Positions 12,248 to 22,639 of a stretch of 64,000 nucleotides of DNA are shown piece after piece (positions within the stretch are counted from its first letter, which is position 1; each line of letters begins with the position of its first letter). Location of the stretch: positions 62,001-126,000 of the forward strand of contig JAKSZP010009264.1 in assembly GCA_022478985.1 (NCBI GenBank), given 5' to 3'. Under the pieces are notes generated by a model, which was given only the letters and a program-made list of their open reading frames with translations, had not been told where the DNA came from and did no database searches. Both the position numbers and the translations under genes were made by a program. Source of the stretch: Massospora cicadina (lineage: Eukaryota > Entomophthoromycota > Entomophthoromycetes > Entomophthorales > Entomophthoraceae).

Positions 12248-12286
12248 ACTGGAATATAAAACCTGAATTTTCCTAGTTCTTCTTCA

Positions 12287-13470
12287 ATGTCTGAAAACAG
12301 CTTATCCTCTGCATATTGCAATTTTGTTGATTCTATTGAACCCAAACAGTGGCATCAGTTTACTCGACTGAACAGAAATATGCATATGCATCTGTTCTTA
12401 GGCTCTCTCCGGGCAGCAGAGTTGGGCCATCTTCTCCTGCACTAACCATCATGACATCTACTCGGCCTGAAACCATTATTGAGGAGGAGTTTGTCCCAGT
12501 TGTGGATCCTACATGAGGATCAATAGGGTATAAACTTTGGTCTCATGCCTTCACAATTGTCTCAATGGACAACTTTGGGCACTCTTTCAATCTGAGGGAG
12601 CCAACCTTTTCACTTCAGCTAATTTATCAGGATGGCGATCTTCTGCCAGAGTTTATCTTTGTACTCTGCCATTTCCCAATGGTTCAAAATTACAATGTGG
12701 TGTTGGGGTCATCCAACTATTCTGTTGGGGATAACAACTCCTTGAAACTCAAGCCAAATATGACTGGCTTTATGACCCCATTTGTCTTTTGCTTGCCGAG
12801 GATCCCTACATTTGACCTCAAGATTTTGTTCAGGTTGACAGCTTAGTGGAGGAGGTCCTTGGTTCCTGGTCCATGCCACTAAAAAATTGGGCCAATTATG
12901 CTTTTTATTTGGGTTTGAATACCCATGACATTCAGGATGTACATTTTTGCTCAGCCATTTGGGCAGCTTTTGATGCCCTTCATCAGGATAGCGCTGATGA
13001 GTACCTTCCCAGGATGGCCTTAGTTGGCCATCTTATGCATATTTTCCCTGAACGGATGCCCTCTGGTCATTTATTACATGTTCCCCCTCTTATCAAGTGG
13101 TGGAAAACTCAAGTATATTGTGTTAGATTATGGACCCTAGAGATTTATCAGTACTGTACTGATTTTTTAGTTCACTGTATTCTCCTGGGCGCTTGTTTTC
13201 TACCAGATTGCGGGCTCAATTGAGTAACTATTAACAGTTTTGTGCCTCCTCTCCCCATCATTCACTGGGAGTCATCTACAATGAGTATGCGACGCATCTG
13301 GATTTATGCTACAATGGTCCTTTTCCTTGTTGCCCAGAAACTAGATTGGGCCAAATTGGTGCACAAAGATGAAGGATCAGGTTCCAAGTCGCCTCCCCCT
13401 CAAAGCGGAGGAATAAAATTCGTTTTTTGTTTATTAAAATTTACAATTTTCTTATTAATTGTAATATAAA
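12287..13470 (+). pseudogene. Unidentified broken gene antisense to pol inside element F
   Basis: Between the integrase end (13,637) and the 3' LTR of F the plus strand is far more open than decayed gypsy sequence usually is. A chain starts at ATG 12,287 (MSENSLSSAYCNFVDSIEPK...; 52 codons), resumes at ATG 12,451 and runs in one frame to 12,846 with one TGA at 12,514. It then continues in another frame: 12,730-13,223, with a TGA near 12,818, then on to 13,469 after a TGA at 13,221. Readable stretches include FNLREPTFSLQLIYQDGDLL, AIWAAFDALHQDSADEYL and MPSGHLLHVPPLIKWWK. Summed length is about 380 codons. I recognise no domain. An AT-rich stretch follows (13,470-13,610). It could be captured cargo or an element-specific antisense gene. 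Confidence 0.45.
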
Positions 13471-13636
13471 ATCTTATTCTTTTTTACTATGTATATAAAT
13501 TATAAATATAATTTTTTACTACTATTATATATATTTCTTATCATTATCATTTTTTCTCATAACTATTATTTTCATATAGTTGTATATACTTATGCTTGAA
13601 TTCTTCTCTTCTAATTGGGCCACCTTTTAAGCTTCC

Positions 13637-14655
13637 TTAGGTTTTTACATGGACTTGATTATATACATGCCCCCAATTTTTCTCCTTAATAGTGTAGGAA
13701 AAGGTTGAAGTTTTCTCTATAACGTCAAATGGGCTGACCCAAATGCAATTTAATATTGTGTGTTCAGCCCAAACCATGGGTATTACAAAATAATACTTCA
13801 TTTGCCACAGCAAATTTGGGCAGATCATATCAGGTTTTTTGATCTTTTTCATGTTGGGCCTTAGAAGATCAAAGTTATTATCAAAAGCCTGGGCTTGCAG
13901 TTTAATTAAGGTTTCTGCAAGCCTCTTGAAATAATGAGAATACCTCAATTCCTGGGGTTCTTGCAGCAAGGAATACAATAATGGTGGTAAGGCTGAATGC
14001 TTCCCATATAGAAGTTGGAAAGGAGACATTTTTGTGGCCAAATGGTAAAAGATGTTGTAGGCAAAAATGGCCAAACTGAGGAATGTACTCCATTTGGAGG
14101 GCTTCTGAGAAGTCAGTTTTCTTCGGATATTGACAGGTGTCCCATTAACTCGTTCCACTGCAACATTTGTTTCTGGGTGTTATGGAGTTGACAGAACACC
14201 ACGCACCCCCATTAATTCATTGAGATTCTGAAGAATAACTGCGGTGAAATTTGTGCCATTATCTGTTAATATAAAATTTGGACATCTGTGCTGATGAATA
14301 ACTTGCTCCAAAATAAATTTAGCATTTGTTGAGGCTCCTAAGTCCCGAATAGCCCTGGCTTCAACTCATTTCATCAAGTGATTGATTGCCACAATAATAT
14401 ATTTGGCTATCACATTAATAATTGGGAGGGGTCCAACCACATCTATGGATATGATATGCCAAGCGAATTTGGGCCAAACAAGCTGGTATGAAGTAGCTTT
14501 TCAAAAGGGTTTTCCCCTTGGCACTCTTGGCAACAGCTCAAAGTTTCATGGATGTCAAAATGCATCGATTCCCAATAGTAATTTTGCTTGATCTGTTCCT
14601 TTGTTTTCTTAAAGCCTCCATGGCTGGTGGCCTTATGAGCAGTCAAAATTAGATC
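13637..14655 (-). pseudogene. Integrase of element F
   Basis: Minus-strand order: HKATSHGGFKKTKEQIKQN (about 14,640) and LSCCQECQGENPFEKL give the HHCC zinc site. The core first Asp region lies near 14,440-14,460, and [14 protein letters not shown] near 14,240-14,280 carries the second Asp. The third region is followed by ERVNGTPVNIRRKLTSQKPS at 14,158, with the Glu directly in ERVNGT. The 173-codon open C-terminal part reads ATKMSPFQLLYGKHSALPPL and ends YNQVHVKT at 13,637. One or two stops break the core. Confidence 0.8.
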
Positions 14656-15300
14656 TGCTCAAGCCGAGGGATGTGGAAATATATATTTCTTCCCATCAAT
14701 CAACTTGAATAAGACTCCTTTTTCAGTATGGGTATTCTTTCTTAACTCAGAGAGAATTTTCTGCACTTGTTTGGGCTCATCGGCAAAAGTTCCATTAACC
14801 ATCTTCTGAAACAAGTCATCCGCAGGCTGGCAGAGGGTTGCCACAATGGGCAGACGGGACAAACAATCAGCATTCTGATGCTTAGCACCAGCCCGGTGTT
14901 TGATGGTATAGTCATAAGCCTGTAGATTAAGTGCCCAGCGAGCCAAACGTTCTTCTGGCTCCTTCAAGTTGTTAAGCCAGCTTAGGGACGCATGATCAGT
15001 AACCACAGTGAAATGTACTCCATGAAGGTATACTTAGAATTATTTATAGGCATATATAACTGCCAAACATTCTCTTTCTGTCACAGTATAATTTCTTTCA
15101 TGGCATTTAGGGTCCAACTAGCATAGGCTACTGGGTGCTCTTCGCCATCTTCTCCAACTTGGGACAAAACAGCTCCAATTGCTGTCAATGACGCATCAGT
15201 CTGGCCAATAAACTCCCAATCAAAGTTGGGATAGCACAGCACTGATATGACTAATAGGGCTGAACGAAGCTGGTCAAATGCTTCCTAGAAGGCCAAGTTC
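14656..15300 (-). pseudogene. RNase H domain of element F
   Basis: From 15,300 leftward: the DASLTAIGAVLSQ-type start near 15,180, HPVAYAS-like near 15,130, then the open stretch from 15,006: VTDHASLSWLNNLKEPEERL, ARWALNLQAYDYTIKHRAGA, NADCLSRLPIVATL. This is the classic gypsy RNase H end leading to the integrase zinc domain (DDLFQKMVNGTFADEPK). In a working element it removes the RNA strand during cDNA synthesis. Stops occur near 15,035. Confidence 0.8.
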
Positions 15301-16420
15301 CATTCAAAAAGGACCTTATCCTTAAGTAGATAAAATAAAGGCTCTCCAATTTAAGCAAAGTTGGCAATAAATTGGAGATAGTACCCAATCATACCCAAAA
15401 ATACTTGAATATCCCGCTTGGATTTGGGCCTCTTCATTTTAGATATTGCTTCCAATTTGGCCAGTTGTGGCTGAAGACTTTTTTTATTAATTACAAACCC
15501 AAGGTATTCCAGCTGTTCCTTAAAGAATTGACACTTCTGGGGCTTGATCTTCAAGGTTTGCAGCCGCTAACCTCTTGAAAACCTCTTCCAGGTGTTCCAG
15601 ATGTTCATCAAAGGTATGGCTGAATACATTTAAAATTATTCGAGGTGGGTCGACCTTGGGACAAATATGCCAAACTGAGAATGTTTTCTAGCCAGTGCAG
15701 GTTTCAAACTCAGACCTGCACTAGGGGGTGGAAGCAGTTTTATACACTCGGGCTGAATACATTTATATCATCTAGATATACTAGTACACATGGCAATCTA
15801 AGATCGCTTAGTATAGTGTCCATCGCTCTCTGGAAGGTTACTGGAGCATTACAGAGTCCTTGGGGCATCCGCGTTGGTTGAAATAACCCTTCTTGGGTAA
15901 TAATGGCGAACTTTTCTCGCTCAGCTTTGGGCAAGTCAATCTGCCAATACCCACTAATTAAATCCATCGCTGAGAGGAACTTTTCACCCCAAGCCTTTCT
16001 AGGGCATCATTAATATGCGGGAGAGGGTAGGAATTCTTTTTTGTAATGGTATAAAGCTTTTGGTAGTTAATAACAACCCTGTTACTCTCATCTTTTTTTT
16101 TACAATGAGAATTGGGGCAGCCCAAGGACTCTTGGATGGCATCAACATACCACGGTTGAGAAGTTCCTTTATTTCCTTTGACACAACCTCTTAAGCAGTT
16201 TTCAAACGTCTAATCAGCCTCAATCAGATAGGTAAATGTTCCACAGTATCTATCATATGGGTTACTCCTTTTGCACATCCCAGATCAAAATCATCCTTGG
16301 CAAAAATCTCATGGTATTTCTCAAATAATCCTTGAATTCTGTCCTTTTCCTGATCATTTAGTTCCCCTAAATTGGCCACAGTTATGACATTATGCACATA
16401 ATCCAACTCATCATTGGGAA
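15300..16420 (-). pseudogene. Reverse transcriptase of element F, split by a short insertion
   Basis: The minus strand has GVTHMIDTVEHLP (about 16,240), IKELLNRGMLMPSKSPWAA, PILIVKKK, then MDLISGYWQIDLPKAEREKF (15,967), TRMPQGLCNAPVTFQRAMD and CVLVYLDDINVFS with the catalytic YLDD intact (about 15,770). A 118-bp insertion follows at once. The gene then resumes with NVFSHTFDEHLEHLEEVF, and KPQKCQFFKEQLEYLGFVIN at about 15,500. Besides the insertion there are frameshifts near 16,000 and 16,090. Confidence 0.85.
15618..15765. mobile_element. Short SINE-like insertion (118 bp) with 15-bp target duplication
   Basis: The 15-mer GGCTGAATACATTTA occurs at 15,618-15,632 and again at 15,751-15,765. 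In the RT gene this duplicates the codons for NVFS. The 118 bases between are foreign. They contain a perfect 8-bp stem, GTGCAGGT/ACCTGCAC (15,695-15,721), whose loop TTCAAACTCAG looks like a tRNA T-arm. Read on the minus strand, GAGTTTGAAACC resembles a polymerase III box B. A long exact duplication is typical of LINE-driven retroposition. I see no clear box A or A-tail, so the copy may be truncated. Confidence 0.65.
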
Positions 16421-16426
16421 GCTATA

Positions 16427-16830
16427 GCTCATCCAGGGTTCCAAAATTGTGGAAAGATTCAATCTCCGTGATAGGAATAAGATGGAAATAGGCAACCACC
16501 TGGTGCCTTTTGATAAAAAATTGGCCGATTCTGCATGTTTGCACAGAAGACACTAATTTTTTGATGTCTGGGACTAATTATCCCAGGCGCCACATTAGGT
16601 TTGAGTCAAATTTGGGACCAAGGTTGATAAACTTCGCTATAAAGTCCTTCTGAGATTTAAATTTATTAGCTCAGTCAATATTAGCTCTAATGAGTACTCA
16701 TTTTTCTCCTCATTTTCAGAATGATTTGATGTAAAAAATTTAATAAACTGAACATCTCTTTTTTCCATCTCATTGTCACTGTATATTCTAGTAAATTCTG
16801 AAAGCTGATTGCCCATGTTCATATTAGAGA
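16427..16830 (-). pseudogene. Start of the F polyprotein: linker before RT
   Basis: From 16,822 leftward a 61-codon open stretch begins MNMGNQLSEFTRIYSDNE, shortly after the primer site. Farther left (16,520-16,400) the linker reads HQVVAYFHLIP and SFHNFGTLDELQLPNDEL, as in the protease-RT linkers of B and A. There is no protease motif and no zinc knuckle between here and the LTR, so gag and protease are absent. The first 60 codons match nothing I recognise. Confidence 0.5.
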
Positions 16831-16838
16831 GTTGTATG

Positions 16839-16859
16839 CCCCTGTTGTGAGCACCAAAA
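16839..16859 (-). other. Primer binding site of element F
   Basis: The minus strand reads TTTTGGTGCTCACAACAGGGG right after the 5' LTR end. TGGTGCTCAC...ACAGGGG is shared with A, B and, in weaker form, H, C and J. Confidence 0.75.
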
Positions 16860-17988
16860 TGTTAAGTTTTCAGCTGATGGTGCAAGCTAAAATGACTTAA
16901 CAATGAATTCATGGATAAAATTCCTGCTCATAATTGGGAAGTAGATTCTCCAATAATCCTCAATAATAGCCAAGTAAATCTGGTACTCTCAACATTCTTA
17001 AGTCTACTGGCAACAATAATTATGAAACCTTCTGTCTTTGTACAAAATTAGGAAATTATTCCTCTATAATCGGGACTACTTTTCTGGCAGGCAACTGAGT
17101 ACTTCTCTTTGGGAAGTATACACACACACAACAATTTAATATAGACGTAAAGGCAACGGATACAAATATCAGACAGACAACAGATGGAAACAATAATTAA
17201 TAAACTAAGCGACAATAGTTATTAATGATCAATATTTAAATTGTAAATGATGATGATTTATTATTGGGTCAGGCGCTAGTATTATATACCTCTCAGGCAT
17301 CTCCTGGCCAAACTCATCTATTAGATGAGTTCATTCATATTATGCCAATCCTCTTCTGGTCATGGCAATAATTATGAAAAATCCCCAAGTCAATTTGGCC
17401 CATGAATTAACTAAAATTAACAATTGTTTCGGCCAAATTAAAGAAATTTTACTCTCATAATTGGGACAATTTTGGGTTGCAAACTAAACACCAAAATCTT
17501 CCTGATTAGAGCTACATCATAACTTGATGAATAACAATAAACTGGGGAACAAAATATATATGAACATAAAAGATGACGCACCCCTGATCAGGATGTTGGC
17601 AGGCCTCTCAATAGCACTAAGTACGCCCTTATTTGGGACGTCTATATTTAGATATTTAACAAATTGACTTCATTAATTGAACCCAACTTCCACCTTAGTG
17701 CATTAAGATTAGTGCACTAATTTAGGAGGTGCAATTTATTTAATGCCGTGAGACCACTTTGCACCCAAGTGGACCCATAATTGGCCATAAAATGATTATA
17801 TCATAGCTATTATTAGCTACAAAACTGGGTATCTCAGATGCAATCAGAGTGGTTATGAGGTGAATCTGATTTATCAGATTATGCAGATGAATCGGGAAGG
17901 ATCAAAGGAACCATCAATGGGAGTAATCAATCAGCATTGATAGTTTTCTTAAAGGGTTTATTTTTGAGTCAACCATCAAAATCTAACA
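16860..17988 (-). repeat. 5' LTR of element F
   Basis: It starts TGTTAAGTTTTCAG and ends ATCTAACA, followed by the duplication ACCGT. It pairs with 11,094-12,234. Confidence 0.9.
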
Positions 17989-17993
17989 ACCGT

Positions 17994-19071
17994 CCATCCT
18001 GGAATTCCTGTTGCAGCGTTTTATACTGATGTTGCAAATCCTGGCGCAATTCCCTCTCAACAATCAGTTTTTTGCTTCACAGCTTGTAATCATTAGAGGA
18101 CATCTTCAAGTATGTTTTGCAGTGGGTGTGCTGCCAGCTAGCATTATCCGCTTGTTGATTGGCATCATTTATTTGGTTCAAGAGGGAGGCTTGTTCCCAT
18201 ACCAATTCCTCATTGGCCCATTGAAGGGTATCAAGGCGCCCTTGCATGCCTGCATACTCTCTTGTCTCACTGATTGGAAGGGGGAAGGCTCATTGGCGCT
18301 CATCCTGACTAACAACTTTAAGTTGTATAACTTGATAAATAAGCTGGAGATATTCAGAAGTTGACCAAAGGTAAGCGCATTATCTGTCATTTGCTGGGTA
18401 CTCCATTTGATACAAAGTTGGGTTAATTCAGCTGATAAAAAGCCAACTTGGTCCGCCACTTGCCGTTCCATCAGTGTCAATTTTTCCTTTAGCTGGGCAA
18501 TCATGGCTTTGAGAGCTTCCGCCCATTCAGCTAGCTCCATCATAAAGCGCTCAGTATTATCCACAACGTTGTTATGTCCTGAACCCACTCTGCTGATAGA
18601 CCATTCTTATCCAGCAGTTCTCTTATTACTTGAGGTAATTCTAAATTTAACTGTGGTACCAAAATGTACAATTGACAGCGGACGTCCCCAACGCAATGGT
18701 CCATCTGTACCAGCACCACTCGTAATCCCAAACATAAATGATAAAGGCAGTCGAGAAGGAGGCAAGTATGGTTTTGCTGTGCTTGAGTGAACCATAATAC
18801 ATCTCTAATTTCTATATTGTGGCGGGCCAGCACATGCAGTAGCTGGCGAATTGATGGTTGCACATAAGCAACTAGATATTCCTCAATTCCATGGGTACCA
18901 AGGCGGCGAGCCAACACTGTTGTAGTTTCATCCAAATAAGACATGTACAGGGCGTAGTGATTTTCTTGGTCTCAACGGTTATAGAATAAACTCAGGGTGT
19001 TTCCCCCAGCCTCATCTTTGTATAGGCGATATCCATGCAACAGCCACTTCATAATATCCCGCAGCTGCTGA
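17994..19071 (-). pseudogene. Gag N-terminal region of element B, between F and G
   Basis: Two overlapping open stretches lie on the minus strand. From 18,944: SYLDETTTVLARRLGTHGIE, YVQPSIRQLLHVLARHNIEI (134 codons). From 18,588 in another frame: NTERFMMELAEWAEALKAMI, AQLKEKLTLMERQVADQVGF, a helical, probably coiled-coil segment (136 codons). At 19,071-18,950 the upstream part reads QLRDIMKWLLHGYRLYKDEA. The frame change near 18,570 is a real shift in this copy. This is the gag N-terminus that A lacks. Confidence 0.6.
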
Positions 19072-19076
19072 GGAGT

Positions 19077-19910
19077 TGTTGAGTAATTGACTGGACCTAA
19101 TCATCAGATATTCAATCATATCAGATATCAGTGATTATGGTTCAGGTGTATCTTAAGTATATCCAAACTTGGGAATTGTGGCCTAGCAGTTTCACTTAAT
19201 TATATTTGACTATGATGACACGGGCTCAAGGGCTGTGTTGGTTAGGTCAAACTTAAATTTAAGTTTTGATTAAATGACTTAAGCACATGGGCTTTGTTGG
19301 TCTATGTTAAAATTAGTTTTTAATGTTGGTCGTGTTTTTGACAAATTAATTACTAATTAGTGATACAAATTGCCTTGGTATGTGCTGCCAATTGCATGTG
19401 AAAGTGAATTGGTTCAGCTATTTTAAAGATGCATATGAAACGCCATCTCGAGAATAATGATGGTGTTTACTCTGACACTGAGGTTGATTATGATGCCCTG
19501 AGTCAAATTATATGTAGATGTTCTTACAAACATTTTATGTGGCCAAGTGCCATTGAAAATGAGACGTCATGGGTAAGATGTGACCAACATCAAACCTGAT
19601 AAATAACCCTCAAGTTGATACTAATAAAATAGATTCAACTACTGAACTTACTTATAATTTAACTTATAAACTTTTTGCGTTTAGTACTTTCTTTTGTATT
19701 AGTCAATTTTTCCTTAGGATCATTAGGATCAGGGCAGCGTGCCATTGTCCAAGTAAAATGACAGGGTATACAAATTAAGTGCTACCAAGAAGTCATATCT
19801 TAAATTTTAAATCACCATCCTGTCTATTGTCTCCACACAATAGACGCCTGAAGCTTTACCCTACGCTTGAAGAAGAACCAGCCCTCTGAAGCAGAACCCA
19901 AAATTCAACA
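19077..19910 (+). repeat. 5' LTR of element G
   Basis: It starts TGTTGAGTAATTGACTGG and ends CCCAAAATTCAACA. It matches 21,060-21,892 nearly base for base. Confidence 0.9.
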
Positions 19911-20270
19911 TGTGTCACTCATGGCTGGGACCGCAGATGGTGACCATGATGATGATGAGGAGCATCTGGTCGCTTATTGCAGCAGGACGCTGAATAAGCA
20001 TGAGCGTAATTATACAGTGACTAAAAGAGAATGTCTGGCTGTCATCTATGCTTGTAAATAATTTCAGGTCTACATTCATGGCACCTAGTTTCAAGTAGTA
20101 ATGGATTACAGCTCATTATGATGGCTCCACATTCTCAAGGAACCTGAAGGATGCTTAGCCCGCTGGGCTCTGAAATTACAAGCATACAATTATGAAATTA
20201 TTCATAGAGCTGGAGCAGCCCATCAAAATACGAATGGACTATCGCGACTTCCTATTGTAGCTGTCCTGAG
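19911..20270 (+). pseudogene. RNase H remnant of element G
   Basis: Starting only a few bases after the LTR, the plus strand reads DDDEEHLVAYCSRTLNKHER, TVTKRECLAVIYACK, then after a stop ARWALKLQAYNYEIIHRAGA and HQNTNGLSRLPIVAV. This is the second half of gypsy RNase H. The missing first half places the deletion junction at about 19,925. Confidence 0.8.
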
Positions 20271-20274
20271 CAGT

Positions 20275-20634
20275 TTGGCTGATGTGCTTCATGAAAAAAT
20301 GGTTAACCAAAAGTATGGATATGAACCACCTGAAGTTCAAAAAGTGATCGATAAAGCATTAATTGACACTGAATATCAAAATGGAGTTCTATACAAGCTT
20401 AAGCCTGATGGACAACGTCAAATCTTCCCAAAACCTACTGACCAAATGGAGATTATTACACAAGCACACAAGGCCATCAGGCATAGGGGAATGACTAAGT
20501 TCAAGGAAGAAGATTCAGTAGTATATTGTGAAACTCATAGCGCAGGATGTGTGCACAGGCTAGCCTTACTTTGGAAGGGTCCATTTATTATATTGGAGAA
20601 ATCATCTGAAGATGTATATACCATTAAGGATTAA
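20275..20634 (+). pseudogene. Deleted integrase of element G (zinc-domain start fused to C-terminal tail)
   Basis: An open stretch of 119 codons. It begins as the region before the integrase zinc site (ADVLHEKMVNQKYGYEPPEV, LIDTEYQNGVLYKLKPDGQR, AHKAIRHRGMTKFKE). Then it jumps to the integrase tail (LALLWKGPFIILEKSSEDVY, TIKD), with NQVHTKFLCPYYKE following after a stop. The zinc cysteines and the whole DDE core are missing, so it cannot be an active integrase. The fusion is in frame. Confidence 0.75.
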
Positions 20635-20689
20635 GGCAGCTGGGTTGTGAATCAAGTACACACTAAGTTTCTTTGTCCATATTATAAAG

Positions 20690-20785
20690 AATAATAATAT
20701 AAAAAATAATAAAAAATAAAAAATAAAAATAATAAAAAATATAAAAAATAAAAAGTAAAAAAGAAAATAATAATAATAATTGCAA
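20690..20785. repeat. A/T-only low-complexity tract in element G
   Basis: About 95 bases of AATAAT/AAAAAATA units with only two or three G residues lie 60 bases after the integrase tail. This is simple sequence with no coding content. The stretch 20,786-21,047 shows nothing I recognise. Confidence 0.85.
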
Positions 20786-21044
20786 GCCATAGAGTTTATT
20801 TTATAGAATTGATGCCTCGCTAGCATTAGAACTAGGTACCCCTTTGTTGGTAGGGGGAGGAGAGTACATTTGAACCAGAGAAGTCTACCTTGATGGAGAT
20901 GTGTCAAACCCAAGAAAGCTCAGCACCAGGCACGCTGGCCCTGTCAGCTTAGGAAAGGCTATTGAGATAACGTTCAAACTTTGAGGAATTTGAAAAGTTA
21001 GACGTTGTGACCCAGGAAGAAGGGTACCTGCCGCTTATATCCAG

Positions 21045-21059
21045 TCAAGGCGGGGGAAG
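21045..21059 (+). other. Polypurine tract of element G
   Basis: TCAAGGCGGGGGAAG immediately precedes the 3' LTR (TGTTGAG...), fixing the plus orientation of G. Confidence 0.75.
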
Positions 21060-21892
21060 TGTTGAGTAATTGACTGGACCTAATTGTCAGATATTCAATC
21101 ATATCAGATATCAGTGATTATGGTTCAGGTGTATCTTAAGTATATCCAAACTTGGGAATTGTGGCCTAGCAATTTCACTTAATTATATTTGACTATGATG
21201 ACATGGGCTCAAGGGCTTTGTTGGTTAGGTCGAACTTAAATTTAAGTTTTGATTAAATGACTTGGGCATGTGGGCTTTGTTGGTCTATGTCAAAATTAGT
21301 TTTTAATGTCAGTCAAGATTTTGATTAAATTAATTACTAATTAGTGATACAAATTGCCTTGGTATGTGCTGACAATTGCATGTGAAAGTAATTTGGTTCA
21401 CCTATTTTGAAGACACATATGAAATGCCATCTTGAAAATGATGATGGTGTTTACTATGACCCTGAGGCTGAGCATGATGCCCTGAGTTAAATTATTTGTA
21501 GACATTCTTACAAACATTTTTGTGGCCAAGTGCCATTGAAAATGAGACGACATGGGTAAGATGTGACCAACATCAAACCTGATAAATAACCCTCAAGTTG
21601 ATACTAATAAAATAGATTCAACTACTGGACTTACTTATAAATTAATTTATAAACTTTTTGCGTTTAGTACTTTCTTTTGTATTAGTCAATTTTTCCTTAG
21701 GATTATTAGGATCAGGGCAGCGTGCCATTGTCCAAGTAAAATGACAGGGTATACAAATTAAGTGCTACCAAGAAGTCATATCTTAAATTTTAAATCACCA
21801 TCCTGTCTATTGTCTCACACAATAGACGCCCAAAGCTTTACCCTACACTTGAAGAAGAACCAGCCCTCTGAAGCAGAACCCAAAATTCAACA
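21060..21892 (+). repeat. 3' LTR of element G
   Basis: It starts TGTTGAGTAATTGACTGG and ends CCCAAAATTCAACA, followed by GGAGT. It pairs with 19,077-19,910. Confidence 0.9.
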
Positions 21893-21897
21893 GGAGT

Positions 21898-22115
21898 CAC
21901 ATTTGTGGAGCGTCCTTGTTGGTCGGTCATCAGCTCAGGGAAATTATCTAATTGCAGATTGATCATAACTTCATCATCCCCTGGTTTGATCAAAGTAGAT
22001 AATGTCAGTTCATTGTTAGGTGCTTCCCATACTTCTTCAGCATACCGCGCATGGAATCTGATCAAATTATGTTAGAACGAATGAGGGCTCATCATCATAT
22101 TCTATCATTGAAAAA
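21898..22115 (-). pseudogene. Extreme N-terminus of gag of element B
   Basis: The minus strand from about 22,065 reads RFHARYAEEVWEAPNNELTL, STLIKPGDDEVMINLQLDNF, MTDQQGRSTNVTP and stops at the insertion site of G. The reading resumes left of G at 19,071 (PQQLRDIMKWLLHG), across the GGAGT duplication. It lies 50-100 bases after the primer site, where gag should start. Confidence 0.6.
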
Positions 22116-22131
22116 CTACAGTTGACCATTG

Positions 22132-22151
22132 GCCCCCTGTAGTGAGCACCA
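22132..22151 (-). other. Primer binding site of element B
   Basis: The minus strand reads TGGTGCTCACTACAGGGGGC beginning two bases after the 5' LTR. It is identical to that of element A at 27,101-27,120. Confidence 0.8.
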
Positions 22152-22152
22152 C

Positions 22153-22633
22153 TGTTAATTCTTGGCGTATAGGCTCAATTCTGCCGAGTCAGTTTGCACA
22201 GGGTATTAGTCACTGAGCAATCAAATCAGACGATATGAAGATTGCCAACTTACTAATAAAACTCAATAAACTATTTATATGGAGCTATCACCCCTTGTTT
22301 CAACCTTTATTTAATATAAATCTCAGACTTATCTGCAATCTCTCAATCACCCAGGAAATAGACCTCCTTATCAATCCTCCATGTGACTCTTTATATCAGT
22401 TCCCCAAGCCAGATGCATCCTCAGCTTGGTAGTCTTCTGTTCATCTTCCCTTTTCTATAAACTCTCATTCATATCGAATCTCAGCATAATTCCCCTCAAC
22501 TCGCTGAATGGTCCTTATTTTGATCAAGTATAATTCATATACCCTTTTCCATAAATCTCAAGACTTTTCTTGATTCTCCCTATGATCCATTGGTATGGGT
22601 AGCATATCGTCCAGTCATATCAACTTCCTGACA
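22153..22633 (-). repeat. 5' LTR of element B
   Basis: It starts TGTTAATTCTTGGC and ends CTTCCTGACA; 481 bp, the same length as the partner at 5,563-6,043. Confidence 0.85.
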
Positions 22634-22639
22634 CCCAGG

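Larger units (their letters stand above)
11094..17988 (-). mobile_element. Element F: gag-less Ty3/gypsy element with an extra opposite-strand reading frame
   Basis: LTRs lie at 11,094-12,234 and 16,860-17,988, with a perfect duplication ACCGT at 11,089-11,093 and 17,989-17,993. The primer site is at the right and the purine tract at the left, so the element is on the minus strand. The internal part is only 4.6 kb. It holds pol from just before RT to integrase, but no gag zinc knuckle and no protease D-T-G. An additional open stretch on the plus strand lies between integrase and the 3' LTR. Close LTR similarity makes F one of the younger insertions. Confidence 0.9.
19077..21892 (+). mobile_element. 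Element G: internally deleted gypsy element
   Basis: LTRs at 19,077-19,910 and 21,060-21,892 (834 and 833 bp, very similar) are flanked by a perfect duplication GGAGT (19,072-19,076 and 21,893-21,897). Only 1,149 bp lie between them. They begin inside RNase H, lack gag, protease, RT and any recognisable primer site, and jump from the integrase zinc region to the integrase tail. The purine tract before the 3' LTR is intact. G is therefore a deletion derivative, either moved in trans or deleted after insertion. Confidence 0.9.
5563..22633 (-). mobile_element. Element B: Ty3/gypsy retrotransposon nested in A, carrying F and G
   Basis: LTRs of exactly 481 bp at 5,563-6,043 and 22,153-22,633 bound a minus-strand element. 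Subtracting F and G leaves about 7.35 kb with gag, protease, RT, RNase H and integrase in order. Left flank CCTGG and right flank CC(C)AGG give only an imperfect duplication, but the integrase frame of A reads through the join. The RT motif is still YLDD, though frameshifts occur throughout. It is the most complete non-chromodomain copy here. Confidence 0.85.

Noticed and set aside
15690..15725. Possible tRNA gene
   Set aside because: Only a T-arm-like stem is seen; no acceptor or anticodon arm. Better explained as a SINE-like insertion because of the 15-bp duplication.
18540..18588. Programmed frameshift in the gag of B
   Set aside because: The shift falls in the middle of gag rather than before protease, and other shifts are abundant; more likely decay.
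5558..22639. Exact 5-bp target duplication for B
   Set aside because: CCTGG on the left against CCCAG or CCAGG on the right is not exact; nesting is supported by the integrase reading instead.
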